Below, in pieces: positions 25,700-36,688 of a stretch of 64,000 bases of DNA (position 1 is the first letter of the stretch; each line of letters opens with the position of its first letter). The DNA is from Janibacter sp. DB-40 (GTDB taxonomy: Bacteria > Actinomycetota > Actinomycetes > Actinomycetales > Dermatophilaceae). The notes beneath the pieces were generated by a model. The model searched no databases. It worked only from the letters and a program-made list of their open reading frames with translations, and was not told where the DNA came from. Location: contig NZ_CP120360.1 in NCBI RefSeq assembly GCF_029510815.1, forward strand, positions 496,001 through 560,000, in the 5' to 3' direction. A program made the translations under genes and the position numbers.

Positions 25700-27291
25700 T
25701 CGGCCTCGCCTGCGCGCTGCCGCTGCTCGCCGGAGTCGTCCTGCTCGGCGGGGGGACCGAGATGTCCGGGCGCACCGCAGCCCGCACCGGCATCGGCGCC
25801 TCCCTGGTGACGCTCGTGCTCGTCGCCGCCGCCTGGACCACCGACGCCGTCGTCGACATCGCGTGGCTCCCGGCGCTCGACCTGCGGCTGCACCTCGGGT
25901 TGGACGGGATCAGCGGCCCGCTCGCCGTCCTGGCGGCGCTGGTCACCGCGGCCGCCTGCACGACCCTGCTCGCCGAGCGTCCCCGCGGGGGCAGCGGGGC
26001 GACCTTCGTCGGCTGCCTCCTGCTCACCCTCGGCGGGGCCGTGGCCACCTTCGCCGCCAGGGACGCCCTCCTCTTCGTCATCGCCTTCGAGCTCGTGCTC
26101 GTCCCGATGTGGGTGCTCATCACCCGGTTCGGCGACGATCGTGACCCGCAGGCCAGGCGGGAGGCGGGCGCGCGCTTCGTCATCTACACCGGGACGGGCT
26201 CCACGCTCATGCTCCTGGGGGTGCTGCTGCTCATCGCCCGGGCCGGCACCGCCGACCTCGCCGCCCTCGGCGCCGCCCGGGGCGACGGGCTCGACGCAGG
26301 GACCCAGCTGGTCATCGCCGTGCTGCTCACGCTCGGCCTGGCGGTCAAGGTCCCGGTGTGGCCACTGCACTCGTGGCTGCCGCTGGCCCACACCACCGCA
26401 CCGACCGCGGGCTCGATGCTGCTCGCGGCCGTGCTGCTGAAGATGGGCACCTACGGGCTGGTCCGGCTGCCGCTGGCCACCGTGCCCGACGGCTTCGCGC
26501 GTCTCGCGCCCGCCCTCGCGGTCTGCGGTGTCATCGGCATCATCTGGGGCGGGCTCGTCTGCCTCGTCGAGCGCGAGCTGAAGCGCCTCATCGCCTGGTC
26601 CTCCATCGCGCACATGGGCTTCGTCGCGCTCGCCCTGGCGACCGGGACGGCGACCGGCGTGACCGCCGCGCTGTACGGCAACCTCGCCCACGGCCTGATC
26701 TCCGCGCTGCTCTTCCTCGTCGTCGGCGGCCTGAAGCACCGCTGGGGCGGTGACGACCTGGACATCCCGCGACCGGCCCTGCGCGACCACGCACCCGTCA
26801 CCGGGCTGCTGCTGCTCACCGGTCTGGCCGCGGGCCTCGGCCTGCCGGGTCTCGCCGGCTTCTGGGGTGAGTTCCCCGCGATCATCGCGGCCCTCGACCC
26901 GGGCGAAGGGAGGTCCACCGCCCTGTTCGCCGCCTGTGCCGCGGTGGCCGCGGCCGGTGCGGTGCTGGCCGCCGCCTACGCCCTGCGGGTGGCCCGCCTC
27001 GTCTGGCTCGGCGAGGGGTACCTCGACGCGCCGCCCGAGACGGGTCCCGACGCCGGGCCCGCGCCGGACCCCGACACGGAAGCCGACACTGACGCGGTCG
27101 GGACCGCGGACACCCGGACGATGCCCGTCGCCGCGTCGGAGATCGCCGGAGTGGGCCGTAGCGGCGAGCTCGGCCGGGCCGAGACGGTCCCCGGTCTCGT
27201 CCTCGCCCTCGCCGTCCTCGTCCTCGGTGTCGCGCCGGTGCTCGTGCTCGTCGTCACCGAGCCCGCCCTGACCGCGGTGGTGACCCGATGA
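25696..27291 (+). CDS. nuoM2: NADH-quinone oxidoreductase subunit M, second copy
   Basis: An antiporter-like subunit, 531 residues from GTG 25696. Signatures are FVIAFELVLVPMWVLITRFG, VKVPVWPLHSWLPLAHTTAP and LIAWSSIAHMGFVALALAT. A hydrophilic acidic loop of about 55 residues (roughly 440-495, PDAGPAPDPDTEADTDAVGT and following) precedes the last helix and is unusual for NuoM. The TGA overlaps the nuoN2 ATG. Confidence 0.95.
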   Translation: MIGLACALPLLAGVVLLGGGTEMSGRTAARTGIGASLVTLVLVAAAWTTDAVVDIAWLPALDLRLHLGLDGISGPLAVLAALVTAAACTTLLAERPRGGSGATFVGCLLLTLGGAVATFAARDALLFVIAFELVLVPMWVLITRFGDDRDPQARREAGARFVIYTGTGSTLMLLGVLLLIARAGTADLAALGAARGDGLDAGTQLVIAVLLTLGLAVKVPVWPLHSWLPLAHTTAPTAGSMLLAAVLLKMGTYGLVRLPLATVPDGFARLAPALAVCGVIGIIWGGLVCLVERELKRLIAWSSIAHMGFVALALATGTATGVTAALYGNLAHGLISALLFLVVGGLKHRWGGDDLDIPRPALRDHAPVTGLLLLTGLAAGLGLPGLAGFWGEFPAIIAALDPGEGRSTALFAACAAVAAAGAVLAAAYALRVARLVWLGEGYLDAPPETGPDAGPAPDPDTEADTDAVGTADTRTMPVAASEIAGVGRSGELGRAETVPGLVLALAVLVLGVAPVLVLVVTEPALTAVVTR

Positions 27292-28814
27292 TGCCGAGCG
27301 CCGCGGCCCCGCAGATCGACGTCCTGGTCGCCGGCCCCGTCCTCGCCCCGGCGATCGGCGCCGTACTCGTCCTCGCCCTGGACGCCCTCTGGCCGCACCG
27401 ACGCACCCCGGCCCTGGTCGTCGGGGCGCTCGCGCTGCTCCTCGGGCTCGGTGCGGCGATCTCCCTTCGCCTGCGATCCATGACCGCGGGGGAGCTGAGC
27501 ACGGTCTGCCTGCCCGGCGACCCCGCCCTGCAGCTGGCTGCCCCCGAGGGGAGCGAGGTCGGCCACTGCCTGCTCCAGGTCGGCCAGTCCGGCGCGCTCC
27601 TGCAGGCGCTGGCCGCGGCCGCCGGCCTGGCCGTGCTCGCGCTGCTGGGTGGTTTCGAGGCTCGGCCGCGGGGCGGCCTCACGCCTCAACCACCAACTGA
27701 GGCGCGACGAGCGGACGTTGGGGTCGAGACCGCGCTGGTGCTGGCGACCGTCACCGGTGCGACCACCGTGGCCGTCGCCCACGACCTCGGCACGTGGCTC
27801 GTCGGCCTGGAGCTGGCCACGCTCCCGGTGGTCGCGCTGGCCGTACTGCGAGGCGGTGCCCGGGACAGCGGAGCGATGCAGCTGATCATGACCTCGATCA
27901 GCTCCTTCGGCATCGCCGTCCTCGGGGCCGGCCTGTGGGCCACCGCCACCGGCAGCATCCGCCTCGGGGGAGGGGCGGCATGGTCGGCGTGGCAGGAGGA
28001 CGGGACCCGTGCCGTGCTGACCCTCGCGCTGGTGCTGCTGCTCGCGGCCGTCGCCTTCAAGCTCTCCCTCGTGCCCTTCCACGCGTGGACGCCGGCCACC
28101 TACCCGCGCGCCGGTGCGGTCGTGACGATGCTCCTCGCGAGCGTCTCGGCGATCGCGGCCGTCGGCGCGCTGATCGCCGTCATGGAGGGCGCGGCCGGCG
28201 TCCTGCCCGACCTCGTCCCGGTCATCGGGGTGCTGGCCGTGGCCTCCATGCTGGTCGGTGCCGTCCTCGCGCTGCGGGCGAGCGACCCCCTTCGCCTCAT
28301 CGCCTGGTCCGCGGTCACCCAGGGCGGCTGGGTGGTCGCCCCCCTTGCCGCAGGCGACACCGCCGCGGCCATCGGCTACCTGTCCGTCTACGTCGTCGCG
28401 GTCACCACGGTCCTCGCCGTCGTCGCCGATCTCTCGCCCGACGGCGGCCGCACGCTCGCGGACGACCGTGGGCTGCTGCGGCGCCGTCCCGTCCACGCCG
28501 CCCTCCTCGGGTTGGGACTGCTCACCCTCGCCGGCCTGCCGCCCGGGGTCGCCGGCCTGCTCGCGAAGTTCGTCGCGCTGCGCCCCCTCGCCGATGCCGG
28601 ACTGTGGTGGATCGCCCTGCCGGCCGTCCTCGCTGCGGCCCTCGGCTTCGCCGTCTACCTGCGCTGGCTGGCGCTGGTGCTGCTGCCCGATCGCGTCCCG
28701 CGCGAGCCGGAGGCCGTGACTCGGACCGGCACGAGCGTCGCCGTCGTCGCCGGCCTCGTGCTGCTGACTGCCACGGTCCTGCCGGTGCTGCTGCTGGGGG
28801 CGGGAACGAGATGA
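27288..28814 (+). CDS. nuoN2: NADH-quinone oxidoreductase subunit N, second copy, with inserted repeat
   Basis: An antiporter-like subunit of 508 residues. The core is seen in FKLSLVPFHAWTPATYPRAG and LIAWSAVTQGGWVVAPLAAG. Around residues 121-140 a hydrophilic, Arg/Pro-rich stretch (FEARPRGGLTPQPPTEARRA) separates two hydrophobic helices. The underlying DNA is a copy of the palindromic repeat family seen between genes at 18238 and 56587. So a repeat appears to have landed in frame in a loop without breaking the gene. Last nuo gene; htpX follows after 24 bases. Confidence 0.92.
   Translation: MMPSAAAPQIDVLVAGPVLAPAIGAVLVLALDALWPHRRTPALVVGALALLLGLGAAISLRLRSMTAGELSTVCLPGDPALQLAAPEGSEVGHCLLQVGQSGALLQALAAAAGLAVLALLGGFEARPRGGLTPQPPTEARRADVGVETALVLATVTGATTVAVAHDLGTWLVGLELATLPVVALAVLRGGARDSGAMQLIMTSISSFGIAVLGAGLWATATGSIRLGGGAAWSAWQEDGTRAVLTLALVLLLAAVAFKLSLVPFHAWTPATYPRAGAVVTMLLASVSAIAAVGALIAVMEGAAGVLPDLVPVIGVLAVASMLVGAVLALRASDPLRLIAWSAVTQGGWVVAPLAAGDTAAAIGYLSVYVVAVTTVLAVVADLSPDGGRTLADDRGLLRRRPVHAALLGLGLLTLAGLPPGVAGLLAKFVALRPLADAGLWWIALPAVLAAALGFAVYLRWLALVLLPDRVPREPEAVTRTGTSVAVVAGLVLLTATVLPVLLLGAGTR
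27648..27694. repeat. Palindromic dispersed repeat, copy 2, inside nuoN2
   Basis: The left arm GGTGGTTTCGAGGC (27648-27661) pairs with GCCTCAACCACC (27683-27694) except for a two-base TC bulge. The inner stem is GGCCGC (27664-27669) with GCGGCC (27673-27678). It is translated in frame as part of nuoN2. The flanking 3' sequence (GAGGCGCGACGAGCGGACG) may belong to the same element. Confidence 0.8.
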
Positions 28815-28838
28815 CCATCCTTCGACGTTGGGACTGAC

Positions 28839-29693
28839 ATGCACAACCACTTCAACGGGCTGAAGACAGCAGCCCTCTTCGGCGGGATCTTCACGCTGCT
28901 GCTGCTCGTGGGCTATGCCCTCGGCGGCAGCATGTACATGTGGCTGTTCGGCCTGGTCGGCGTGGGGATGACCGCGTACTCGTACTGGAACTCCGACAAG
29001 CTGGCGATCAAGGCGATGCGCGCCCAGCCGGCCGACCCGATGCAGTTCCCCGCGATGTACCGGATCGTTCAGGAGCTGAGCCAGAAGGCGAACCAGCCGA
29101 TGCCGCGCCTGTACGTCTCGCCGACACGGGCGCCCAACGCCTTCGCCACCGGCCGCAACCCCGAGCACGCCGCCGTGTGCTGCACCGAGGGCATCCTCGA
29201 GCTGCTCGACGAGCGCGAGCTGCGCGGCGTCCTCGGCCACGAGCTGATGCACGTCTACAACCGCGACATCCTCACCAGCTCGGTCGCGGGCGCCATCGCC
29301 GGTGTCATCTCCTCGGTCGCCTCGATCGGCCTGTGGTTCGGTGGTCGCGACCGCAACCCGATCGCCGCCATCGCCGTGGCGCTGCTCGCCCCGGTGGCCG
29401 CGATGGTCATCCAGATGGCGATCAGCCGCACCCGCGAGTACGACGCCGACGAGGACGGCGCCGCGCTGACCGGTGACCCGCTCGCGCTGGCCTCGGCGCT
29501 GAACAAGCTCCAGCACGGGGTGGCCAGGGCGCCGCTGCAGCCCACCCCGCAGCTGCAGAACACCAGCCACATGATGATCGCGAACCCGTTCAAGGCCGCG
29601 GACGTCTCGAAGTTCTTCTCCACCCACCCGCCGATGGACCAGCGGATCGAGCGCCTCGAGGCGATGGCCCGTGGGCCGCAGGGGCTGCGCTGA
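28839..29693 (+). CDS. htpX: HtpX-family M48 membrane metalloprotease
   Basis: A membrane zinc protease that degrades misfolded membrane proteins. It is 284 residues. Two N-terminal helices (AALFGGIFTLLLLVGYALGG and MYMWLFGLVGVGMTAYSYW) precede the catalytic HELMH (His 134, Glu 135, His 138). The third ligand Glu is near 200 in SRTREYDADEDG. Two more hydrophobic segments lie between. It sits 24 bases after nuoN2 and is probably co-transcribed, suggesting a role in quality control of the large membrane arm. From memory, Streptomyces carries a similar nuo2-htpX arrangement; this should be checked. Confidence 0.93.
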   Translation: MHNHFNGLKTAALFGGIFTLLLLVGYALGGSMYMWLFGLVGVGMTAYSYWNSDKLAIKAMRAQPADPMQFPAMYRIVQELSQKANQPMPRLYVSPTRAPNAFATGRNPEHAAVCCTEGILELLDERELRGVLGHELMHVYNRDILTSSVAGAIAGVISSVASIGLWFGGRDRNPIAAIAVALLAPVAAMVIQMAISRTREYDADEDGAALTGDPLALASALNKLQHGVARAPLQPTPQLQNTSHMMIANPFKAADVSKFFSTHPPMDQRIERLEAMARGPQGLR

Positions 29694-29700
29694 CCCTCCC

Positions 29701-29803
29701 TTCGCAGCTGCTTGGGCTCTTGCGGGGGGCCGGCCCACCCTTCGCAACTGCTTAGGCTCTTGCGGGGGTCGGCCCACCCTTCGCAACTGCTTAGGCTCTT
29801 GCG
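29701..29803 (-). repeat. Array of three 24-nt imperfect palindromes (array 2)
   Basis: Copies at 29701-29724, 29741-29764 and 29780-29803 read, on the plus strand, TTCGCAACTGCTTAGGCTCT then TGCG. The first has CAGCTGCTTGGG instead. This is the reverse complement of array 1. Spacers of 15-16 bases are near-identical (ggggtcggcccaccc type). The array lies between the stops of two convergent genes. Confidence 0.95.
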
Positions 29804-29822
29804 GGGGTCGGGCGGTAAACCG

Positions 29823-30299
29823 TCACATCTGCTGCTCGCCCGTGCGGATGGCCTCCCGGATGCGGGTGTACGTGCCGCAGCGGCAGATGTTGCGGATGCC
29901 GTCGAGGTCGGCCTCGCTGATCGCGCGGCCCTCCCGACGGACCTTGCGCACGAGGGCGACCGCGGCCATGATCTGGCCGGGCTGGCAGTAGCCGCACTGG
30001 GCGACGTCGTGCTCGATCCACGCCTCCTGCATCGGGTGCAGGTCACCATCGACGGTGTCGGCCAGGCCCTCGATGGTGGTGATCTCGTCGTCCGCGGAGA
30101 TCTGGTCGACCGGGACCGAGCAGGGGTTGAAGGCCTTGCCATTGACGTGCGACGTGCACGCCTTGCAGACGTTGATGCCGCACCCGTACTTCGGGCCGGT
30201 GACGCCGAGGACATCGCGCAGGACCCAGAGCAGGCGCACGCCCGGCTCGACGTCGACCGTGACCTTCTCGCCGTTGAGGACGAAGGTGTGACTGGACAT
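29823..30299 (-). CDS. (2Fe-2S) small subunit of an IorAB-type molybdenum hydroxylase
   Basis: This electron-transfer subunit is 158 residues with two [2Fe-2S] motifs. The plant-type motif is in YGCGINVCKACTSHVNG with a distal Cys in NPCSVP. The C-terminal motif is AQCGYCQPGQIM with ICRCGTYTRIREAI. These are the hallmarks of the xanthine oxidase/isoquinoline 1-oxidoreductase alpha family. ATG 30299 is 10 bases after the stop of the large subunit gene on the same strand. The final electron acceptor is unknown; there is no FAD subunit, as in isoquinoline 1-oxidoreductase. Confidence 0.92.
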   Translation of the reverse strand: MSSHTFVLNGEKVTVDVEPGVRLLWVLRDVLGVTGPKYGCGINVCKACTSHVNGKAFNPCSVPVDQISADDEITTIEGLADTVDGDLHPMQEAWIEHDVAQCGYCQPGQIMAAVALVRKVRREGRAISEADLDGIRNICRCGTYTRIREAIRTGEQQM

Positions 30300-30309
30300 T
30301 GCGGGCTCC

Positions 30310-32634
30310 TCAGTAGGTGAAGTTCAGGCCGTTGGTCGGCGACTGCGGGACCGCGGGCACGAAGGGCTTCGGCTCGAAGGCGAGCGGGTCGGCGTGGTTG
30401 ATCGGGAACTCGGTGGGCATCGCTCCCGTGGCGCGCGCGTACGCGCAGGCGATGGCGGCGAAGCTGGCCGCGACCCCGGCCTCGCCGGCACCGCCGGGCT
30501 GGCCCTCGTCGGAGGGCATGATCTCCACGCGCAGCTCCGGCGGGGCGTTCCACTGGCGGGTGTAGAAGTAGTTGTCCCAGCTGGCCTCGAGGAAGTGGCC
30601 CTCATCGAAGTGGCAGCTGGAAGTGAGGGCGAGCGCGATGCCGTCCATGACGCCACCGAGCATCTGCGCGTCCAGCCCGGTCGGGTTGATGACCAGGCCG
30701 GCGTCGACGGCGAAGACGACCTTGGTCACCCGCGGACCCGTGACCGCCGCCCGGATCTCGCGGTTGACCGTCTCGGGTCGCATGTCGAGCTCGACGAGGC
30801 ACGCGGTGACGCCCTTGTACTCCTTGTGGATCGCCACGCCCTGGGTGATGCCCTCGGGGAGGTCCCGGCCCCACTCACCGACCTCGGCGACCCGGTCCAG
30901 CGCGGCCCTGGCCCGCTCGTTGCGCAGGAAGGAGCGGCGGAAGGCGACCGGGTCCTTGCGCATCCTGCGGGCCAGTTCGTCGACGACCAGCTCGTTCGCC
31001 ACGCGAACGTCGGGTGAGTAAATGTTGCGCATGCTGCCGGTGTTGAAGCGGTCGTCGGTCTCGTTGAGCAGCTGGGTGACGGCGCCGAAGTTGTACGGGA
31101 TCTCCTGGGTGAGGGCGAAGATCGTCTGGGAGAAGGACAGGTCGCCGACGGGCAGCTTCGCCGCCTGCCCGGTGATGATCTCGCCCAGGCCGTGACCGAA
31201 GTCGGTCTTGACGCTCGTGTGCCGCTGCTCGAAGGAAAGCACCTCGCCCAGCAGGTGGGTCGCCCGCACCCGGGAGGTGCACATCGGGTGCAGCCTGCCC
31301 TGGCGCGGCTCGTCGGCCCGGTGCCACATCAGCTTCACCGGCTTGCCCATCGCCCGGGAGATCCGGGACGCCTCGAGCGCCGCGTCGTGGAAGAGCTTGC
31401 GACCGAAGGACCCACCACCCTGGGTGACCTCGACCGTCACCGCGGAGACGGGCAGACCCAGCTCGGCGGCGATCTCCTCCTGGGCGACGACCGGGGACTT
31501 CATCGAGCCCCAGATCCGCGCCGAGCCGGACCGCACGTCGGCGATCGCGCAGTTGGGCTCGAGCGAGGAGTTGCTGCGGAAGCGGAAGGTGAACTCTGCG
31601 TCCACCTGCTTGGCGAGCAGCGGCACCTCCGGCACCGCCATCGGCACCTCGGCCTTCCTGAGGTTCGCCAGGATCGAGGCGTCGTCCTCGCCGGCCAGCT
31701 CGCCCCCTTCCCACTCCACGTCCATCTCGATGATGGCGTCGATGCACTGGCCGAAGGTCTTCGCCCGGACCGCGACCCCCGTGGGGACCATGGCGACGTC
31801 CGTGACCCCGGGCATGGCCGTGACGGCTGCCTCGTTGAGCAGACGGACCGGGGCGCCGTTGTGCGTCGGCGGGCGGCAGACCATCGTCGGAAGGGCGTCG
31901 GGCACCTCGAGGTCCATCGCGAAGACCTTGGTGCCGGTCACCGCGGCGCGGGCATCGGTGCGGCGCTGCGGGGTGCCGATGACCGTGTGGTCGGCGCGGT
32001 CCTTCAGCGTGACCTCGGCGGTGACCGTCTCGCCGGCAGCGGCCCTGGCCGACAGCTCGCCGTAGCCGATACTCCGGCCGGTGCTGTCGGTGATGAGGCC
32101 GTCCTTGGCCGTCAGCGCGTCGACGGTGTCGCCGAGGACGATCGCGGCGGCCTCCAGCAGGCGCTGCCTGGCCAGGGCCGCGGCGACCCGGATCGGGGTG
32201 TAGGTGGAGATCGTCGTGTTGGAGCCGCCGGTCAGCTGGTTGAACGCCAGCTCGGGGCGCGCCTTGGCCAGGGTGACGTCGATCCGGTCGACCGGCAGGT
32301 CCAGCTCCTCGGCGATCATCATCGCGGTGGAGGTCACGATGCCCTGGCCGACCTCGGCCCGCGGCAGCGCGAAGGAGGCCCGGCCGTCCTCGCCGATCCT
32401 GACGGTGATGAGGTTCGCGGTGGGCTGGGCCGCCAGGGTCAGCAGGTCGTTGAGGTCCATGACCTCGGGCGCCTGCGGTGGTGTGGGGACGACCGCCTCG
32501 GCGGACTCGCTGCCCAGCGCCATGTCGGCGGCCGTCGCGAGCGTCGCGCCGGCGATGACGTACCCCATGAAGGAACGACGGCTCGGCCCGGGAGCGGGTG
32601 GCTCACTTGGGCTCGTGGGGTGGACTTCAGTCAT
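30310..32634 (-). CDS. Molybdopterin-binding large subunit, IorB-like, Tat-exported
   Basis: A molybdenum hydroxylase catalytic subunit of 774 residues from ATG 32634 (GGGAG upstream). The N-terminus has twin arginines in PSRRSFMGYVIAGATLATAA, so the complex is probably carried out by Tat. Mo-cofactor regions are visible: LTGGSNTTISTYTPIR, TQGGGSFGRKLFHDAALEAS, and GGAGEAGVAASFAAIA with the Glu expected as base. It is IorB/aldehyde-dehydrogenase type and lacks a third FAD subunit. The substrate may be an N-heterocycle or aldehyde. A PucR-type regulator lies just upstream on the same strand. Confidence 0.9.
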   Translation of the reverse strand: MTEVHPTSPSEPPAPGPSRRSFMGYVIAGATLATAADMALGSESAEAVVPTPPQAPEVMDLNDLLTLAAQPTANLITVRIGEDGRASFALPRAEVGQGIVTSTAMMIAEELDLPVDRIDVTLAKARPELAFNQLTGGSNTTISTYTPIRVAAALARQRLLEAAAIVLGDTVDALTAKDGLITDSTGRSIGYGELSARAAAGETVTAEVTLKDRADHTVIGTPQRRTDARAAVTGTKVFAMDLEVPDALPTMVCRPPTHNGAPVRLLNEAAVTAMPGVTDVAMVPTGVAVRAKTFGQCIDAIIEMDVEWEGGELAGEDDASILANLRKAEVPMAVPEVPLLAKQVDAEFTFRFRSNSSLEPNCAIADVRSGSARIWGSMKSPVVAQEEIAAELGLPVSAVTVEVTQGGGSFGRKLFHDAALEASRISRAMGKPVKLMWHRADEPRQGRLHPMCTSRVRATHLLGEVLSFEQRHTSVKTDFGHGLGEIITGQAAKLPVGDLSFSQTIFALTQEIPYNFGAVTQLLNETDDRFNTGSMRNIYSPDVRVANELVVDELARRMRKDPVAFRRSFLRNERARAALDRVAEVGEWGRDLPEGITQGVAIHKEYKGVTACLVELDMRPETVNREIRAAVTGPRVTKVVFAVDAGLVINPTGLDAQMLGGVMDGIALALTSSCHFDEGHFLEASWDNYFYTRQWNAPPELRVEIMPSDEGQPGGAGEAGVAASFAAIACAYARATGAMPTEFPINHADPLAFEPKPFVPAVPQSPTNGLNFTY

Positions 32635-32782
32635 CTTCGGCTCCCGGGTCGACGGCGGTGGCGTGGGTGCCCTGCCAGTAGACCCCACGGGAGATGCTGC
32701 CGCGACGCGACGCCGCCCACGTTCAGCACGGCGACTCTGTGCATTTCGCACAACCGGCGGAGCCTGCTCCCGCGGGGAGGGC

Positions 32783-34006
32783 TCAGCCGAGACCGAGCGC
32801 GCGGGCTTGCAGCGCCAGAGCCAGACCCGTCGGCGGCGGATCATCCGCGAGGTGGTGGCCGGTGAGGGCGGAGATCCGCGCCAGTCGGTTGAGCACGGTG
32901 TTGCGGTGGCAGGGCAGTTGGGCGGCTGCGCGACTGGTGGATCCACCGGCGTTCGCCCAGGCGTCGAGGGTGTCGAGCAACTCGGCTCCTTCGGCCCCGG
33001 GTAGGGCGAGAAGGGGGCCGAGCCAGTGGTCCACGAGCTGCCGGGCGATCTGTGGGGAGTTCAGGAGCAGGGCGGGCACGAGGCGTTGGTCGTAGGAGAG
33101 GATGCCTGCTTCCGCGCCGCGCCCCTCGGTAGCCACCCGCGCCTGCTCGAAGGCCCGATCGACCTCGGCGAGGCCCCGGCACAGGCCGGACACACCACCG
33201 TCCAGCCCGGTCAGCTCGCCGAGTGCGGCGATCAGTGACCGGTGGTCCGTCCCGTCGGGGGGGACGAGCAGGCCGATGACGTCCCCACCGGACCGGGCCT
33301 GCCAGGCCGTCCTCGGTTCGTGAGAGTGCATGACGGTACTCACGGCTTCGGCCGCGTCCTCCAGAGTGGTGTCGCGCAGGAGCAGCAGGAGGAGTGGGGC
33401 ATCGGCGGGAAGGTCCATGCTCCGGGCGGCTTCCTGGGCGAAGGCCTGCTCCCGGGCCCGGCCACTGAGCAGGCCTTCCCACAGCGCCGCCATCCGTTGG
33501 GCGTCGGCGCGCAGGAGGCCGTGCTCGGTCTGGCGGTATGAGCGGGCGACCTCGGCGGAGGACTTGTCGACACTGGCCCAGAGCCACACGCCCAGGTCCC
33601 GGAAACTCTCCGGGTCGAGCGGTGGGTCGGCGCGCTCGACGAGGTCCTCCCAGATCAGCCGTCCGCCGATGCGGAAGGAGCGCAGCACGTCGTCGAGGGG
33701 CAGTCCCTGCTCGGCCCGTCGTTGACCGGTTGCCCGGGCGGCGTCGAAGAGGTACTCCATGTCCTCGACGGAGGTGAGGCGGCCATCGGGAAGCACCGCC
33801 AGGACGAGCATGTCGAGCACGCGCTCGACGTTGTCGAAGCAGGAGCGCCACAGGTCGTCGTCGGGGACCACGCGGCTCGTGTCGTAGGCGGCGTTCTCCC
33901 GGGCGATAGAGGCGACGAGGCGTCGGGTGATCGGCTCCACCCGTTCGGCGCGGGCGCGCGCGAGCAGCAGTGGCAGCAGGCCGGGGGGTCGGGCCTCGGT
34001 GCTCAT
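32783..34006 (-). CDS. PucR-family helix-turn-helix transcriptional regulator
   Basis: A cytoplasmic regulator of 407 residues from ATG 34006 (GGAG six bases upstream). The C-terminal ~60 residues are the PucR HTH_30 domain: LDTLDAWANAGGSTSRAAAQ followed by CHRNTVLNRLARISALTGHH. The first ~170 residues resemble the helical RsbRD-type sensor of such regulators, and the middle is a GGDEF-like PucR domain (DLPADAPLLLLLLRDTT onward). It lies 148 bases upstream of, and on the same strand as, the IorAB-like genes, so it probably controls them. The 148-base gap shows no clear palindrome. Confidence 0.85.
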   Translation of the reverse strand: MSTEARPPGLLPLLLARARAERVEPITRRLVASIARENAAYDTSRVVPDDDLWRSCFDNVERVLDMLVLAVLPDGRLTSVEDMEYLFDAARATGQRRAEQGLPLDDVLRSFRIGGRLIWEDLVERADPPLDPESFRDLGVWLWASVDKSSAEVARSYRQTEHGLLRADAQRMAALWEGLLSGRAREQAFAQEAARSMDLPADAPLLLLLLRDTTLEDAAEAVSTVMHSHEPRTAWQARSGGDVIGLLVPPDGTDHRSLIAALGELTGLDGGVSGLCRGLAEVDRAFEQARVATEGRGAEAGILSYDQRLVPALLLNSPQIARQLVDHWLGPLLALPGAEGAELLDTLDAWANAGGSTSRAAAQLPCHRNTVLNRLARISALTGHHLADDPPPTGLALALQARALGLG

Positions 34007-34095
34007 CGCGTCTCCGTCCACCACTGTCGTCCGCGTCGTTGCAGGGCGGTCAGTGTAGGCCGCTGGGTGACAGCACGCCCTCGGGCCGACGATGA

Positions 34096-34101
34096 CAGGA
34101 T
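34096..34101 (+). promoter_or_regulatory. -10-like box of pepN, leaderless-type start
   Basis: CAGGAT ends 6 bases before the GTG at 34108. The spacing matches the nuoA2 case. There is no ribosome binding site in front of the GTG. The hexamer is one base from TANNNT, so support is moderate. Confidence 0.35.
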
Positions 34102-34107
34102 GCGGGT

Positions 34108-36579
<2,472 letters not shown>

Positions 36580-36623
36580 GCCGAGAAGAACGAGCGGAGT
36601 GCACCCGACTCAGGGAGTGAGAA

Positions 36624-36653
36624 AACGAACGACCAAGGGCGTGCCCGTTCGTT
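36624..36653. terminator. Bidirectional hairpin between pepN and quinone reductase gene
   Basis: AACGAACG (36624-36631) pairs with CGTTCGTT (36646-36653). Within the loop GGGC and GCCC can extend the stem. An outer GCCGAG (36580-36585) / CTCGGC pairing may close a larger structure. The site lies between convergent genes. No long T-run is present. Confidence 0.6.
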
Positions 36654-36688
36654 CTCCTCGGCGGAGCGGGTGCGGGTCGCCCCCGCTT

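Noticed and set aside
27648..27694. nuoN2 disrupted as a pseudogene by the repeat
   Set aside because: The reading frame continues through the repeat, and downstream antiporter motifs are intact.
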